Below the pieces are notes generated by a model, which saw only the letters and a program-made list of their open reading frames with translations, had not been told where the DNA came from and ran no database searches. Positions 36,901 to 44,942 of a stretch of DNA of 64,000 bases are shown piece after piece. Within the stretch, counting starts at the first letter, position 1. Each line of letters begins with the position of its first letter. Location: positions 1 through 64,000 of the forward strand of contig JANWVC010000025.1 of the NCBI GenBank assembly GCA_025057755.1. Reading direction: 5' to 3'. Origin of the DNA: Limisphaera sp. GTDB taxonomy: Bacteria > Verrucomicrobiota > Verrucomicrobiia > Limisphaerales > Limisphaeraceae. A program made the translations under genes and the position numbers.

Positions 36901-36916
36901 GCTTGCAGCCGGATGA
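30938..36916 (+). CDS. Giant multi-domain glycosyltransferase (HAD, GT2-like, GT4, TPR, GT2, TPR)
   Basis: A 1,992-residue cytoplasmic protein with several enzyme units in line. Approximate residues: 35-260 a HAD-type hydrolase (SFDFFDTLV at 37, HLGDNLRSDV near 215), followed by the helical tail usual in COG5610-like proteins; 700-900 a GT2-like part opening RLTVVIPAMFGTGHLP; 950-1315 a GT4 enzyme (VMVLPNGVDPERFHP, RFLFVGGTIARKGPDI, GEGFGLPVLEAMACGLPVIV); 1345-1420 TPR-like helices; 1447-1630 a GT2 of the SunS/WcaA kind (RLTVCLITRNEEAFLDA, VVDTGSTDRTVEIA, MLDADEEL); 1630-1990 TPR repeats. Start at ATG 30938, preceded by AGGAGG and overlapping the upstream stop. Such TPR-linked GTs are often protein glycosylators; the flagellin-like gene nearby is a plausible target. 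Confidence 0.85.
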   Translation: MRCECLEGLPEDFWLRDPAVQRARAVIEQARARIRAVSFDFFDTLVWRWTDQPSGVFVEVGERLRDRGALPSHWSSEDYHVYRRMAEVRTRQKTADGSSRWEDITLKEILEELRPLGVDASLAAEAELTAEEDLCCINPALVQFALWLRERGLRVVVISDVYLSAGHLARILQVNGCDPALFHRIYTSADHRVCKSTGNLFRAVLRAEGWSADQWLHLGDNLRSDVLGAWSAGVRAVPYTSVWPSASVILEREGFLPGRRVTVFSTRALRFLATRRFAGEEPSAFFGRAGALVAGPVLSGFAGWACEQFAAAGVRKVGAFMREGALLGQMLEREAHARGLTLEVRPLYVNRISTDLAALGRLTAHKLIEWIGRRQTLSAGDICKQLGLDDRDLSGLPLPAESRLDSEDRILELAKWLFRPEIAKRIETRSRQERRMFLEYLGPWLEAGGALGLCDIGYNATAQYQMHQILRLEGLSIRMVGCYVLGCEVAALRALEGLDVRTYLGSFGHPAMTFWAFLRSPAFLEQLINASCGTTTGYQRCADGTVVPVLSPVPLPEALRDRQRWFQEGVLWYQTLWLWARRLKPRLSQSDTSLGRRWTEDLKVCHAATLARAAAFPLPEEVQQFGGLILDDRYVDGGQKTLCATSDQDVLRQEGYIGLLRHQGVLWPQAVHHRENPRAADEWFAYGRAMLVGAFDGLTEGGQVRLTVVIPAMFGTGHLPACLTRLRQDLAETQDLEVLLLTNEVGPQPGSALRQALRGLRHRWLRIPPGQPGTDVLRQGFVEARGSLVLWLRPDVVLPPGGALQLRKAMETRGVGAVLPVWSEMTEPGGRQNCVRPALLSRCFMIRREAFEDAAHAIRSRDWADACVELLTELEHAGWLVQATSAVVATADVAVDESVSTAASPDVKGRADVPDGGSQLARWLGIEPSSGTEQSSASGEPVLSKTTESAHAEPKLVVDWVGSFLDHGSLSHVNREWTRALAQQPGIELRRISRESHEAPAFATWKRFLEPHPSRDAAVTVRHGWPPDWSRPERGRLVVIQPWEFGALPEDWVRAAAHVDEFWVPSCYVREVYVTSGVPVEKVMVLPNGVDPERFHPSAPARVLPTRKSFRFLFVGGTIARKGPDILLRAYLESFTAADDVCLVIKDCGGRTHYAGQTFADQIRAAQARPDTPEILYLDEEWPPEDLPGLYTACHCLVLPYRGEGFGLPVLEAMACGLPVIVTGGGATDDFVTDQCGWRIRAERRWIGDHVGPWRLVKTGWWLEPDARALASALRDAWLNPNECRRRGLHASAHARTYFSWAKTAEQAVSRLRALAGEAIQDSSRTASGPSRSGVSRRLTLPGCARLGALGRARELMGQRRWPAAWQAVLEAMRERPFHPEGWLLLAELARSVGAGKTARQCAQTARRLAPGYAPARQFLKRSFSGAARPDWMQLPSSLTESSQARPRLTVCLITRNEEAFLDACLRSIQGVADQIVVVDTGSTDRTVEIARAHGAEVHNFEWCDDFSAARNAALEHARGDWILMLDADEELTEEGRRELDAALRCPEVIAWRLPLVDVGREAEGVSYVPRLFRNAPGLFYVGRIHEQVFSSLEVRRREWGLECRPGRVLLRHHGYRPEVVRDRNKVERNLRLLRRAIEEMPGEPHLLMNLGLELARSGCLEEALVQYRAAFEALAKKPAEEVVPELRESLLTQFASRLFAARRWDEVIQVLTSPLAREHGGLTASLHFSLGLAYLERGQFSEAADQMRQCLAKRDRPTLASVLPEIRTAAPHHCLALALWRLGRGHEARQAFETALAGPGMLERIRLDYARFLVEQDQPVEALRTLTACVTEKPDLTEAWQLGGQIALSRPEFLEFACDWTAEAMRYQGHDPSIRRQRATALLLAGDSAGARPLWWELEERTPHAENISARLLCDLWEGRPPSPWSPTVSEPQVSQAWLSWYRRLHQVGAKGALLQLHESLPVWRSVLPTAAQCLEAAIAEAHRESVLAAG

Positions 36917-36927
36917 CGCCTGCCCCT

Positions 36928-36949
36928 TCCGGGGGTACAAGGCCCCGGA
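36928..36949 (+). terminator. Possible terminator after the giant glycosyltransferase
   Basis: Seven-bp stem TCCGGGG/CCCCGGA with an 8-nt loop, 12 bases past the stop. No U-run follows; weak evidence. Confidence 0.3.
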
Positions 36950-37112
36950 CGCAGCTCGATGGCAAGGCTTACCGCTCAAGAATCGGCACAAAACGTGATT
37001 TAGCGGACTTGCGATTGCTTCAATGTCCGGAGCCGGTGCATGGGAGAAACGAAGTTCAGGAGCAATGGCACGGCATTGCTCCGTCGAAGTGATCATTGCT
37101 GGCTTGACGTGG

Positions 37113-37793
37113 TCAGGCGCCTGGACCACTGACAGGGCGGGTGCGCGAAGAGCCCTGCTCACGGGTGAGATACTTGGCCACGGCTTGCGTGCGCGATCGA
37201 ACCTGGAGCTTTTCGTAGATCTTGCGAATGTGGTTGTGCACCGTGGCATAGCTGATGTTCAGCATAGCCGCAATTTCCTTGTATATATAACCCTTGGCTA
37301 ACAGGTCCAACACTTGCTGTTCCCGCGGAGTCAGGCTCGGCAACTCCGTGCCCGCCGGCGGGGGTTGTCGAAAGGTCTGAACCACCTTGCGGGCAATATG
37401 ACTGGTCATGGGGGATCCGCCTGCGTGTACTTGCTGAATGGCTTCACGCAGCTCTTGCCGCGTGGCTTGTTTGAGGAGATATCCGCTTGCGCCTGCAGCG
37501 AGCGCTGCCACCACTGTGTCGGTGTCTTCATACACAGTGAGCATGATAAACTCGATCTCCGGGTGAGTTGCCTTTAAGCGGCGGACGCATTCGATCCCGC
37601 TCAGCCCGGGTAGATGAATGTCCACCAAAACCACTTGGGGCCGTGCCGCCGGCAATTGCTCAAGCGCTTGCTCGGCCGTGGCATAGCTGCCAACACACCG
37701 ACAGACGTCGAATCGGTTGATGGCCTGGACAAGCTGCTCGCGCACGCGCGGATCGTCCTCTACCACCGCAACTGCGATGTTGCTCTCCATCAT
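37113..37793 (-). CDS. NarL/FixJ-type response regulator
   Basis: Two-component output protein of about 226 residues. The receiver domain starts AVAVVEDDPRVREQL, has the phospho-acceptor Asp (about 58) in VVLVDIHLPGLSG and a Lys in SGYLLKQATRQEL. The LuxR-type DNA-binding domain has LTPREQQVLDLLAKGYIYKE and IAAMLNISYATVHNHIRKIY. It lies 87 bases downstream of a propeller sensor kinase on the same strand, its evident partner. Paired ATGs at 37793/37790 are both possible starts. Confidence 0.95.
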   Translation of the reverse strand: MMESNIAVAVVEDDPRVREQLVQAINRFDVCRCVGSYATAEQALEQLPAARPQVVLVDIHLPGLSGIECVRRLKATHPEIEFIMLTVYEDTDTVVAALAAGASGYLLKQATRQELREAIQQVHAGGSPMTSHIARKVVQTFRQPPPAGTELPSLTPREQQVLDLLAKGYIYKEIAAMLNISYATVHNHIRKIYEKLQVRSRTQAVAKYLTREQGSSRTRPVSGPGA

Positions 37794-37880
37794 TTGTTCC
37801 GGGGAAAGAGGATGAGGCCTGGGGATTTGTGCGCCAATGACCAAAACGGGTCATGAGTCCGGCACCAGCGACTGGAGGAA

Positions 37881-40800
37881 TCAATTTTGGTGGTCATGCT
37901 TGCGCAATGTTTCCGTCATCCGAGTGACGATGGTGAACATGACGCGTGTGCCCTGACCGGGTTGGGAGTCAATGCGACAGACCCCGCCGATGTCGGTTAG
38001 TCGTTGCTGCATGTGCCGCAGACCGTTGCCCGGGCTTGCCAGATCGGCCAGATCGAAGCCGCGGCCATCATCCTCAATGGTCAATTCAAAGGACGAATGA
38101 TTCTGTCGGAATCGGATCCAGACCTCGGACGCGCCGGCATGTTTGATGACGTTGTGAAGGGCTTCTTTACACGCCAAGTAAAGATGGTGTCGTGTCTCAG
38201 CGGATAACGGCAACGAGGGAACTTCCAAAGGTACATCCCAGCGGCATCGGATACCCGCCCGATTCAAAAGCTCTTGCGCAAACCGATTCAGGTAGGTGAG
38301 GAAGCTCTCCAAGCTGTCGTGGCGGGGATTGTTGGCCCAAACGACTTCGTCCATGGCCCGAGTGAGCCGCCGCGCGCAGGCGGCGATATCTTCCGCCCAG
38401 CGTCGGATCTGGGGCAGGCCGTGGCTCTCCTCTCGAAGAGTATCGCTGAGTAGAATGATCTCGGTCAGTCCGCTTCCCAGGTCATCATGGATGTCGCGCG
38501 CGATCCGTTGTCGTTCCAGATCCATGGCTCGTTGCCAACGCAGTTGTTCCATGCGGCGTCGCGATCGCTGGCGTTCCCATCGCCAAACGCCCAGCGTGAC
38601 CAGCGCGGTCACAGCGACCACCAACGCAACCTGTATCGAGCGCCGCTCCCACCATCGCGGCACGACTTCCAAGAGCAACGGCGTCGGCGTCTCGCTCCAA
38701 TCATCTTCGCCCCCGGCGGCCCACACGCGGAATCGGTAGACACCGGGTGGGATGCGATTGTAAAAGGCGGTGCGCCGTTGCCCAGCGTCAGTTGATTGGC
38801 GATCGAGACCTTCAAGCTGATAGCGATAGCGGATTTGCTCCGGGGCCAACAGATGGGGCGAGCCGTAATGAAACTCATAGGAAACGGCGCCTGAGGGAAC
38901 TTTCACGGGTTGCTCGGGAGACACTGCCCGTCGCAGTCCGTCCACCGAGACACCGTAGATCTGAGGCGGTCTCAAAACCGTCCGCGTAAACAGTCGTTCG
39001 GGTCGAAACCGCACAATGGCAGCTCCGTTGGGGAACAAGAGCGATCCATCCGGCCCCCGAGAGGCGGAGGGTTGGCCAATACCTGTGCAGACCTTGAACG
39101 GCAGCCCTTCGCGTGCGCCGAGCCGAACGATCCGGATGCGGCGCGACGAATCCACACGGGAGGCAAGCAGCTCGTCTGGCTGCACTGCAAAAATACCGTT
39201 TTCACTGCTGATCCAAAGATGTTCCTTCCATGATAAGAGCGCCAGAAGATGGTCACTCGGCAGACCGTCGCTGGTGGTCCAAGTACGAACCTCGTCGCCC
39301 ATCCAACAGCCGAGGCCATATCCAAGAGTGGTGAACCAGAGACGTTGATGCGCGTCGAATTTCATGCTGCGGATGGTTCGCAAGGCTGGATGTCCGGGGG
39401 GACCGACAGGCTCGAAAGTTTCGCCTTGCTGACGAAAGAGGCCCTCGGCCGGCACAGCAACCCAAATCCGGCCTTCTGCATCCTCAGTCAGGGCGCGAGC
39501 AGGGGCAAGTGGTAGGCCCGCTTCAGAACTGTAGATGCGGCTTTGCGAGCCCTCTAGACATATCAAACCGCCGTGCGTGCCTGCCCAGATCCGACCTTCG
39601 CGATCTTCGTAAAGCGCCGTGGTGGTCTGGCGCACCAGTGGCGGGTCATCGAGTGCTTCCCAGACGCCGTTTTGGTAACGGTACAGCCCGTTAAACGTGC
39701 CTGCCCATAGACGATTCTCTCGATCCATTAGCAGGACGCAAATGTGTTGACCCGCCAGGCTGGCTTCGCTGCCTGCGCTTTGCCACCCAGAGCCGTCCCA
39801 AAGAAAAAGTCCGGAACCGTCTGTACCACCCCAGATTCGGCCGGCGCCATCCATGCAAACAGATAAAAACACGTGAGGTCGAAGAACGCCGGGTAACGGA
39901 TACGTCGAAACTAGCCGGGGACGCACTTGCAACAGACCCAGTGTGCGGGTGCCGATCCAGAGCGTGCCATGATCATCCTCGGCCAGGCACAGCACTTGCA
40001 ACTGGGCTGGTGCCACACTGGAGGATACCTCGGTCCAGCCTTCATCCGGTTCATAGACAAACACCCCTCCGCCGGCGGTAGCGCACCAGATTCGGCCCTG
40101 CTGATCTTCCAAAATTGCCTGCGCACGCGATCGCGTGGAATCTTGCGGCCAGGGATACGGAGTGAGAGGTTCGCTCCAGTGTCCTGCCCGCCAGTGGTAC
40201 AATCGCGTACCGCGAGAGCCCCAAGGGTGCGGCGCCAACGTGGCGACCCACAGGCCTGCTTCGCAACTCGGGGCAATGCAACGGATCGGTTGTTGGGGCT
40301 GGCCGGGAGAGGGGACTTCATGCCAACGGCCCTGATGCCACTGACCGAGCCGCCCGTCGGAGACCACCCAACATCGACCTTCGGTGTCCACCATGACCTG
40401 CGTGACGGAAGCAGAGGGCAAACCATGCTGAGTGCCGTATGCTTCGACGCTCCCATTGGTGCCTACGCGCAGCAAACCGGCACCATCGGTCCCCAGCCAC
40501 AATGCGCCCTCCGAATCATCGGATACGCTCAATACACTTCGACCCAAAGTGGCTCGTTCCCCCTGGAGCTGAATGCGACTCCACCGACCCTGTTGCCATT
40601 GCAGAAGCCGCCCGTCGGCCGTGCCGGCCCACAATGTGCCTCGTCGATCCACATGAAGAGAAAGAATCCGTGGATCTGACAAAGCGGGCGTGTTCGTGGC
40701 ATGGAAAACAGCAAACTCGGCGCCATCAAACCGGACCAAGCCGGCAGCGGTGCCCAACCAAAGAAAACCATCGGGCGAGACCGTCATGGCGTTAACACGA

Positions 40801-40985
40801 GGAGTAGGCAACCCGTGATCGGTGTCCCAGCTTCGCCACAAAAACCTGCCGGTTGTTGCCGGATCTTGGGCAAGCGAAGGCAACCAGAGGATCCACCCAA
40901 TCGCTGCCAGGCTACGTTGCCTCGCTGGCCGTGGTGTGTGACCGACCAAAGCTCTCCGCTGCGGGTGCAGCCGCATCCAGCCCAT
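37881..40985 (-). CDS. Sensor histidine kinase with two-component propeller (Reg_prop) and Y_Y_Y domains
   Basis: A 1,034-residue membrane kinase. After a signal segment it has a long periplasmic beta-propeller of repeated LWLGTxxGL blades (FLWLGTAAGLVRF, TLWAGTADGRLLQ, ALWLGTDGAGLLR, LWAGTFNGLYRY and more), then a Y_Y_Y sandwich (IRYRYQLEGLD, GVYRFRVWAAGG), one membrane span (VALVVAVTALVTLGVW), and a HisKA_3 dimer helix with IARDIHDDLGSGL (His about 833). The ATPase domain carries EALHNVIKHA, DDGRGFDLADL and GNGLRHMQQRL. This type often senses glycans or oligosaccharides. The response-regulator gene follows at once. Confidence 0.94.
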   Translation of the reverse strand: MGWMRLHPQRRALVGHTPRPARQRSLAAIGWILWLPSLAQDPATTGRFLWRSWDTDHGLPTPRVNAMTVSPDGFLWLGTAAGLVRFDGAEFAVFHATNTPALSDPRILSLHVDRRGTLWAGTADGRLLQWQQGRWSRIQLQGERATLGRSVLSVSDDSEGALWLGTDGAGLLRVGTNGSVEAYGTQHGLPSASVTQVMVDTEGRCWVVSDGRLGQWHQGRWHEVPSPGQPQQPIRCIAPSCEAGLWVATLAPHPWGSRGTRLYHWRAGHWSEPLTPYPWPQDSTRSRAQAILEDQQGRIWCATAGGGVFVYEPDEGWTEVSSSVAPAQLQVLCLAEDDHGTLWIGTRTLGLLQVRPRLVSTYPLPGVLRPHVFLSVCMDGAGRIWGGTDGSGLFLWDGSGWQSAGSEASLAGQHICVLLMDRENRLWAGTFNGLYRYQNGVWEALDDPPLVRQTTTALYEDREGRIWAGTHGGLICLEGSQSRIYSSEAGLPLAPARALTEDAEGRIWVAVPAEGLFRQQGETFEPVGPPGHPALRTIRSMKFDAHQRLWFTTLGYGLGCWMGDEVRTWTTSDGLPSDHLLALLSWKEHLWISSENGIFAVQPDELLASRVDSSRRIRIVRLGAREGLPFKVCTGIGQPSASRGPDGSLLFPNGAAIVRFRPERLFTRTVLRPPQIYGVSVDGLRRAVSPEQPVKVPSGAVSYEFHYGSPHLLAPEQIRYRYQLEGLDRQSTDAGQRRTAFYNRIPPGVYRFRVWAAGGEDDWSETPTPLLLEVVPRWWERRSIQVALVVAVTALVTLGVWRWERQRSRRRMEQLRWQRAMDLERQRIARDIHDDLGSGLTEIILLSDTLREESHGLPQIRRWAEDIAACARRLTRAMDEVVWANNPRHDSLESFLTYLNRFAQELLNRAGIRCRWDVPLEVPSLPLSAETRHHLYLACKEALHNVIKHAGASEVWIRFRQNHSSFELTIEDDGRGFDLADLASPGNGLRHMQQRLTDIGGVCRIDSQPGQGTRVMFTIVTRMTETLRKHDHQN

Positions 40986-41113
40986 GCAGAGTCACTCTAA
41001 AAAGCTGGCCTCGATGTATCAAGCAGGCGCATCAGCGCGGTGTCAGCCGTAAGACCGAGATTCTTCATCCTTCTGAGCTCTTACATCGTGAGGCGAAATC
41101 TGAGCCCTCTTCG

Positions 41114-41818
41114 TCACAGCTGGCTTTCCGGCTCAGGATGCCATTGATCGACACGTCGCGCGGGATGGTAGGTGGATTCAAAGCAACGGGTTCGGATGTG
41201 ACCGTCCGCATACAAATAGTTGGCCCGTTCGCCATGTCGGCGGCGAGCAACGTCTGTCACCTGTTCAGGCTGGTCCCAGTAATTGGCCATAAAATGATCT
41301 GCTTCCGTGTTGTTTTCGGCCATGAGAATGGTCTCGCTCGGCCGGCGAATTTGCCCAAAACGCCGCCAGGTTTGAGGCTTGCCACGATAATCGTCCTCTG
41401 GACCCAGCTCGAAATAAACGTTCAGTCCGTAGCTCCAGGCATTTCGGCGCCGGTCGGCAGGACAACGGTACAAGCTGTTCCATAAATTGGTCCAAGTTTG
41501 GAAGGTGCTGCCCAAGTAAGGGGCCAACGCAGCTCCCCAAGGGTGTTGGCGCTGCGCGAAAGCTGAGTGTTGGCTGCGTGGCAGTTCATCTTCATGGTCA
41601 CCTGCGTAAAGATGAAGGGCCACCCCGAGTTGATGCAGTTGACCGATGCAGACGATCCGCTGCGCGCGAAGCCGGGCCCGGGCCAGGGCAGGCACAAGCC
41701 ACGCTGCCAACAGGCTGATTATCGTCAGGATTACCAGCAACTCCAGTAGCGTGAACCCGCTTGGATGGCCCGGACCCAGCTTGGTGCCAAAGGCCACGAA
41801 TGAGTTCGATCGGTTCAT
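41114..41818 (-). CDS. Pseudopilin-like secreted protein (type II N-terminal methylation motif)
   Basis: About 234 residues. GFTLLELLVILTIISLLAAW is the prepilin cleavage/methylation segment, cut between G and F by a prepilin peptidase, with a hydrophobic helix after it. The body has ARARLRAQRIVCIGQLHQLG, the conserved region seen in many Verrucomicrobiota pseudopilin-like proteins, then CPADRRRNAW and HGERANYLYADGHIRT near the end, which is typical of the group. The ATG at 41818 is chosen because it overlaps the upstream stop by 4 bases (ATGA). Function is unknown. Confidence 0.85.
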   Translation of the reverse strand: MNRSNSFVAFGTKLGPGHPSGFTLLELLVILTIISLLAAWLVPALARARLRAQRIVCIGQLHQLGVALHLYAGDHEDELPRSQHSAFAQRQHPWGAALAPYLGSTFQTWTNLWNSLYRCPADRRRNAWSYGLNVYFELGPEDDYRGKPQTWRRFGQIRRPSETILMAENNTEADHFMANYWDQPEQVTDVARRRHGERANYLYADGHIRTRCFESTYHPARRVDQWHPEPESQL

Positions 41819-42669
41819 GGGGCCGGACGAAGCCGATAAAACCGGCGTGCTGCTGCGGGATCCAGGAACACCGTGCGGTGACCGTCCAGGATCATCGGCT
41901 CCGCAGGCACGGACTCCCACTGACCTGAATTCAGGTCCGTAGTTTGCTCCAGCAGCCAGGAACGAGGACCGTCCGGCCAACGGATGCGCACGGTCCACTG
42001 GATATCCAACGCAGGCCGGCCATCAGGCATGTTCGTCCAACGAAGTTGGAAGGGACCCGTAGAGGAATTGGGGATGGGCTGACCTGTAGCCAAATCTACC
42101 AAGTACGCCTCGAAGGTGGCGTGATACGGATTGGTTCCGGGAGGTGCCGTTACAGCCGGATGGAACATCACGCCGTCCCAGGCCAAGGTTGTTGGTGAGC
42201 CGGCCGTACCGAAAATTGGTTGCCAAAGCTTGGGATTGGCGGAGTATCGATAGAACCCAAGCTCAGGTGGTCCTTCGATCTTCCGCAAATAGATCACCGT
42301 TCCGGGCGGCAGCGGATCGGTCACGCTGTCCATAACGAATCCGTAACGCCGACTAAAGGCCAGACCGCGCCGGGAGGGATCCAGATCGTCAAACCAAGGA
42401 TCGTTCGGGTTGAATTGGTCTCCTGGGTGACTGACCAATAGGGGAATCAGTTGCGGGATTTCTGTGGTCATGTGCACGTGCAGGTGCCCGTGTTCCGCAT
42501 GATAGGAGATCCGAGGCATCACCATGCCTCCCTGCATCGGCACGGTGGTCAAGGTACCGGCCGGCGCGGTCCTCGGCGTGGTTAACAGTAAACAACTTGT
42601 AGCAATTCCGAACCATTGCTGCCATGGGTGATTCTTGCGAGGCTGCGTTTTCACGGTCTTCTTTCTCAT
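41815..42669 (-). CDS. Secreted protein of unknown function
   Basis: A 284-residue protein, with a basic start and a hydrophobic stretch (WFGIATSCLLLTTPRTAPAG) that acts as a signal peptide. The mature part is His-rich near the start (HAEHGHLHVHMTTEIP) and ends with a WLLEQTTDLNSGQWESVP segment and FYRLRPAP, a tail pattern widespread in Verrucomicrobiota secreted proteins. It is translationally coupled to the pseudopilin-like gene downstream. The His cluster could bind metal. I do not recognise a family with a known activity. Confidence 0.75.
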   Translation of the reverse strand: MRKKTVKTQPRKNHPWQQWFGIATSCLLLTTPRTAPAGTLTTVPMQGGMVMPRISYHAEHGHLHVHMTTEIPQLIPLLVSHPGDQFNPNDPWFDDLDPSRRGLAFSRRYGFVMDSVTDPLPPGTVIYLRKIEGPPELGFYRYSANPKLWQPIFGTAGSPTTLAWDGVMFHPAVTAPPGTNPYHATFEAYLVDLATGQPIPNSSTGPFQLRWTNMPDGRPALDIQWTVRIRWPDGPRSWLLEQTTDLNSGQWESVPAEPMILDGHRTVFLDPAAARRFYRLRPAP

Positions 42670-43136
42670 GCTCGTTATTGTTTGCGCGCAAGCGACGGTA
42701 TTGGTTCAAGTATTTGGTCAAGCATATCCCGAGCCGCCAACGGCAAATCACCAGGGCTTGCGCGTCAGTGAAAACCGGTAAATGCCGTCGGCTCAGGGCT
42801 TCCCTCAGATCAAACGGGACAAGGACACAGCAAGGCATCGCTGAAGTGACGGGGAGGGTTTGCCCGTGCCGCCCCAGGATGCGCGAGCTTTCCGGATCCG
42901 CAACCGACTCACGCGCAGAGTTCTGTCTTAGAGAGCCTGTTGGCGCCAAGGCCGCCTTCCGCGTGATTCTCTCGAAGACGGGGATCAGACAGACGCCGCG
43001 TTACGTGGGGCGTCTCGCATTGTCCGTGGGACCTTGAGTATGGGTGGCCCGTCTGGAGACACCGCCCAGAGACCGGTCATTGCAGGTCGAACGATCCCCA
43101 TCGCGCCGGTAGGGTCAAGAGCTCGCTTGCGTCCTT
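42670..43136. other. Gene-free interval
   Basis: About 470 bases upstream of the secreted-protein gene. Frames on both strands are open for 130-190 codons but overlap each other and look like no family. It likely holds the promoter of the gene at 41815-42669 and the 3' end of the small gene at 43137. Confidence 0.4.
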
Positions 43137-43523
43137 TCAGGACAGCACTCGGGGCGGCGGTTTCTGCGGCTCCCAAGTGATTTCTTTCGGGCAGGGCGTC
43201 GGCCGTCCTTTCAGGGGTTCAACTTTGGGCCCGAGACAAAGCAAACCGATTTGCTGAAGCGCTATGGGATCAATTTTGCTTTTTGGCAACCATACAGGAG
43301 CTTCGTCATGTTGGGAGCGATCCTGGTCAGTTGCCTGTACAAACTTGCAAATGGAGCATGGATGCTTCCCATCAAAAGTTTTTTGCAAAGCCTCCACTAT
43401 ACCGGTCTCGCTGGCGAACTGTACCAACATGCCGGTCCACGCCATGGACTGGAGCAGTGCCCAGTGCAGGCCCAAAGACAGGGCCAACACAGTGCAAGTG
43501 ATAAACTTACTTGCTCCGTTCAT
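43137..43523 (-). CDS. Small membrane or secreted Cys-containing protein
   Basis: A 128-residue protein with an N-terminal hydrophobic segment (FITCTVLALSLGLHWALLQS) and a central HPCSICKFVQATDQDRSQH, a Cys-x2-Cys with nearby His that may bind metal or form a disulfide. The C-terminal part is Pro-rich (CPKEITWEPQKPPPRVLS). Similar small proteins with a HPCxxCK motif occur near metal-related genes in this phylum, but I cannot name the family. It lies upstream of no obvious partner; pldA starts on the same strand beyond it. Confidence 0.6.
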   Translation of the reverse strand: MNGASKFITCTVLALSLGLHWALLQSMAWTGMLVQFASETGIVEALQKTFDGKHPCSICKFVQATDQDRSQHDEAPVWLPKSKIDPIALQQIGLLCLGPKVEPLKGRPTPCPKEITWEPQKPPPRVLS

Positions 43524-43568
43524 GTGCCGATGATCTTATCCACGGGCTCCTCCGAGTCAATCGCATGA

Positions 43569-43591
43569 CAACGGCTGGGCACCACAGCCGT
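43569..43591 (-). terminator. Hairpin after pldA
   Basis: Eight-bp stem (43569-43576 with 43584-43591), loop GGCACCA, 30 bases past the pldA stop on the minus strand. No T-run follows, so terminator strength is doubtful. Confidence 0.45.
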
Positions 43592-43620
43592 TCCGATCGA
43601 CTTGTACCTGTGCTTGTGGG

Positions 43621-44871
43621 TCAGCGGAAAAGGGAAAGCCCCACTCGAAACATGCTGCTGCGTGCGTCGTAATCGAGCAGACTCTCTCCGTAGCCGGTGA
43701 AGTACTGAGCGTGTAAATAAAGACTGAAACTGCCACTCAACAACCGCATCATGGGATAGGTCAGGTCAAGCTGGAGGCTACCGCGGTCGCCCTCGTGACC
43801 CATACGACCCCACGCAGAGAGTTGCAACCCACGCGGCCAGCCCAGGGTCAGACGCAGGTCACCGTAACCGCGGTAATCCGGCAGATCCGGGTTTTCTTCA
43901 AGTCCCCCAATGTAAGTCCATAGACGTGGCTGAATCTTCAATTGCAGGCCGTCCGGTGGACCGAAAATGAAGGTGGGCCCCACATATGCAAGGTTAAGGC
44001 TCCGTGAATCGGCTCCGGCTTTCCCATTGGATTCGTGTTGGAAACCGCCCTGCAAATCGCAACGAACCCAGGATGCTGAGGATCTGTTTGACAACAAGTT
44101 TTCCCAACTCCAGAGGACTTCAGGTTTGTAGCTGCTGTCGAAGAATGGTTTCGATTCACGGTTCCAATCCCAAAGCGAGGTCTGCGTGTAGGCCAGATGC
44201 AAGCCCTGTAGCCAAGGGATTCGACCAGCCAAAAAACCTTCCTCGTTAACAACGCGGTACTTAAAGCTGATTTGAAACTTGGCGTTCGGTGATTCTGTAC
44301 CGGCAAGGAAGTAAAAGGGCTCGTAGGCAAAGAAGTGCTCTTTGAAGAACCGATCGGGTGTCAACGATGTCCCGGCTGCCTCGGGATCAGCATCGCGCAT
44401 CCAGCGTGGCCACCGCGAGGGTTCACGAGAATCACGGTTGTCTACCGGCTCCAAATTCACATACAGAGTTGGCAGAGAGGACCATTCCCAATTCACACGC
44501 GCCTCGCCGCAAACGCCTGGCGGCGGCCGGAATCGGTATCTCTGCTTTGCGAAACAACCGGGCTGAATCATGGTTCTTCGGGGGACGCTCATGAAATCAA
44601 CCTCCGCCACCACAGGCCACCGACGACCTTGAACGTCCAAATGCCCGGCCAGGGTGGGGGGAAACGTGCAGGCGAGCGGTTGCATGTGAGAATTCAACGC
44701 CACCAGTTCGAATTCAATCACCGCGCGCGTCTCCACGCAGGAGGGCCACTGGAGAACTGTCCAATGGATCCCGGATTGTGCTTTTGCAGTGACGGAGGCC
44801 CCGCACAGCCAGGTCAAACCCATGATGGCGCTGCCCCACAGGCGGAGACTTTGGTTTCTTTGCAGGCGCAT
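43621..44871 (-). CDS. pldA: Outer-membrane phospholipase A (OMPLA) with N-terminal extension
   Basis: A 416-residue outer-membrane enzyme that removes acyl chains from phospholipids that reach the outer leaflet. The active block GGFQHESNGKAGADSRSLNL holds the catalytic His and Ser of OMPLA, with Asn following in the next strand; DRFFKEHFFAYEPFYFLAGT and the C-terminal FRVGLSLFR (last beta-strand with aromatic end) also fit. The barrel part is about 250 residues as in E. coli, but here about 150 residues precede it (from the signal peptide to about residue 165), a Cys-bearing, beta-rich domain absent from the classical enzyme. It lies 71 bases downstream of the PBP4-like gene. Confidence 0.88.
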   Translation of the reverse strand: MRLQRNQSLRLWGSAIMGLTWLCGASVTAKAQSGIHWTVLQWPSCVETRAVIEFELVALNSHMQPLACTFPPTLAGHLDVQGRRWPVVAEVDFMSVPRRTMIQPGCFAKQRYRFRPPPGVCGEARVNWEWSSLPTLYVNLEPVDNRDSREPSRWPRWMRDADPEAAGTSLTPDRFFKEHFFAYEPFYFLAGTESPNAKFQISFKYRVVNEEGFLAGRIPWLQGLHLAYTQTSLWDWNRESKPFFDSSYKPEVLWSWENLLSNRSSASWVRCDLQGGFQHESNGKAGADSRSLNLAYVGPTFIFGPPDGLQLKIQPRLWTYIGGLEENPDLPDYRGYGDLRLTLGWPRGLQLSAWGRMGHEGDRGSLQLDLTYPMMRLLSGSFSLYLHAQYFTGYGESLLDYDARSSMFRVGLSLFR

Positions 44872-44942
44872 GACGTTGCGAAGGTGCTTTGGTGTATGTC
44901 AAAGCCGAACCTGTTCCGGCCTGAGGAACTGCAAGACTTCAT

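Noticed and set aside
42624-43037. 137-codon plus-strand frame
   Set aside because: No family, no RBS, and it overlaps other open frames of equal length; best explained as chance in GC-rich DNA.
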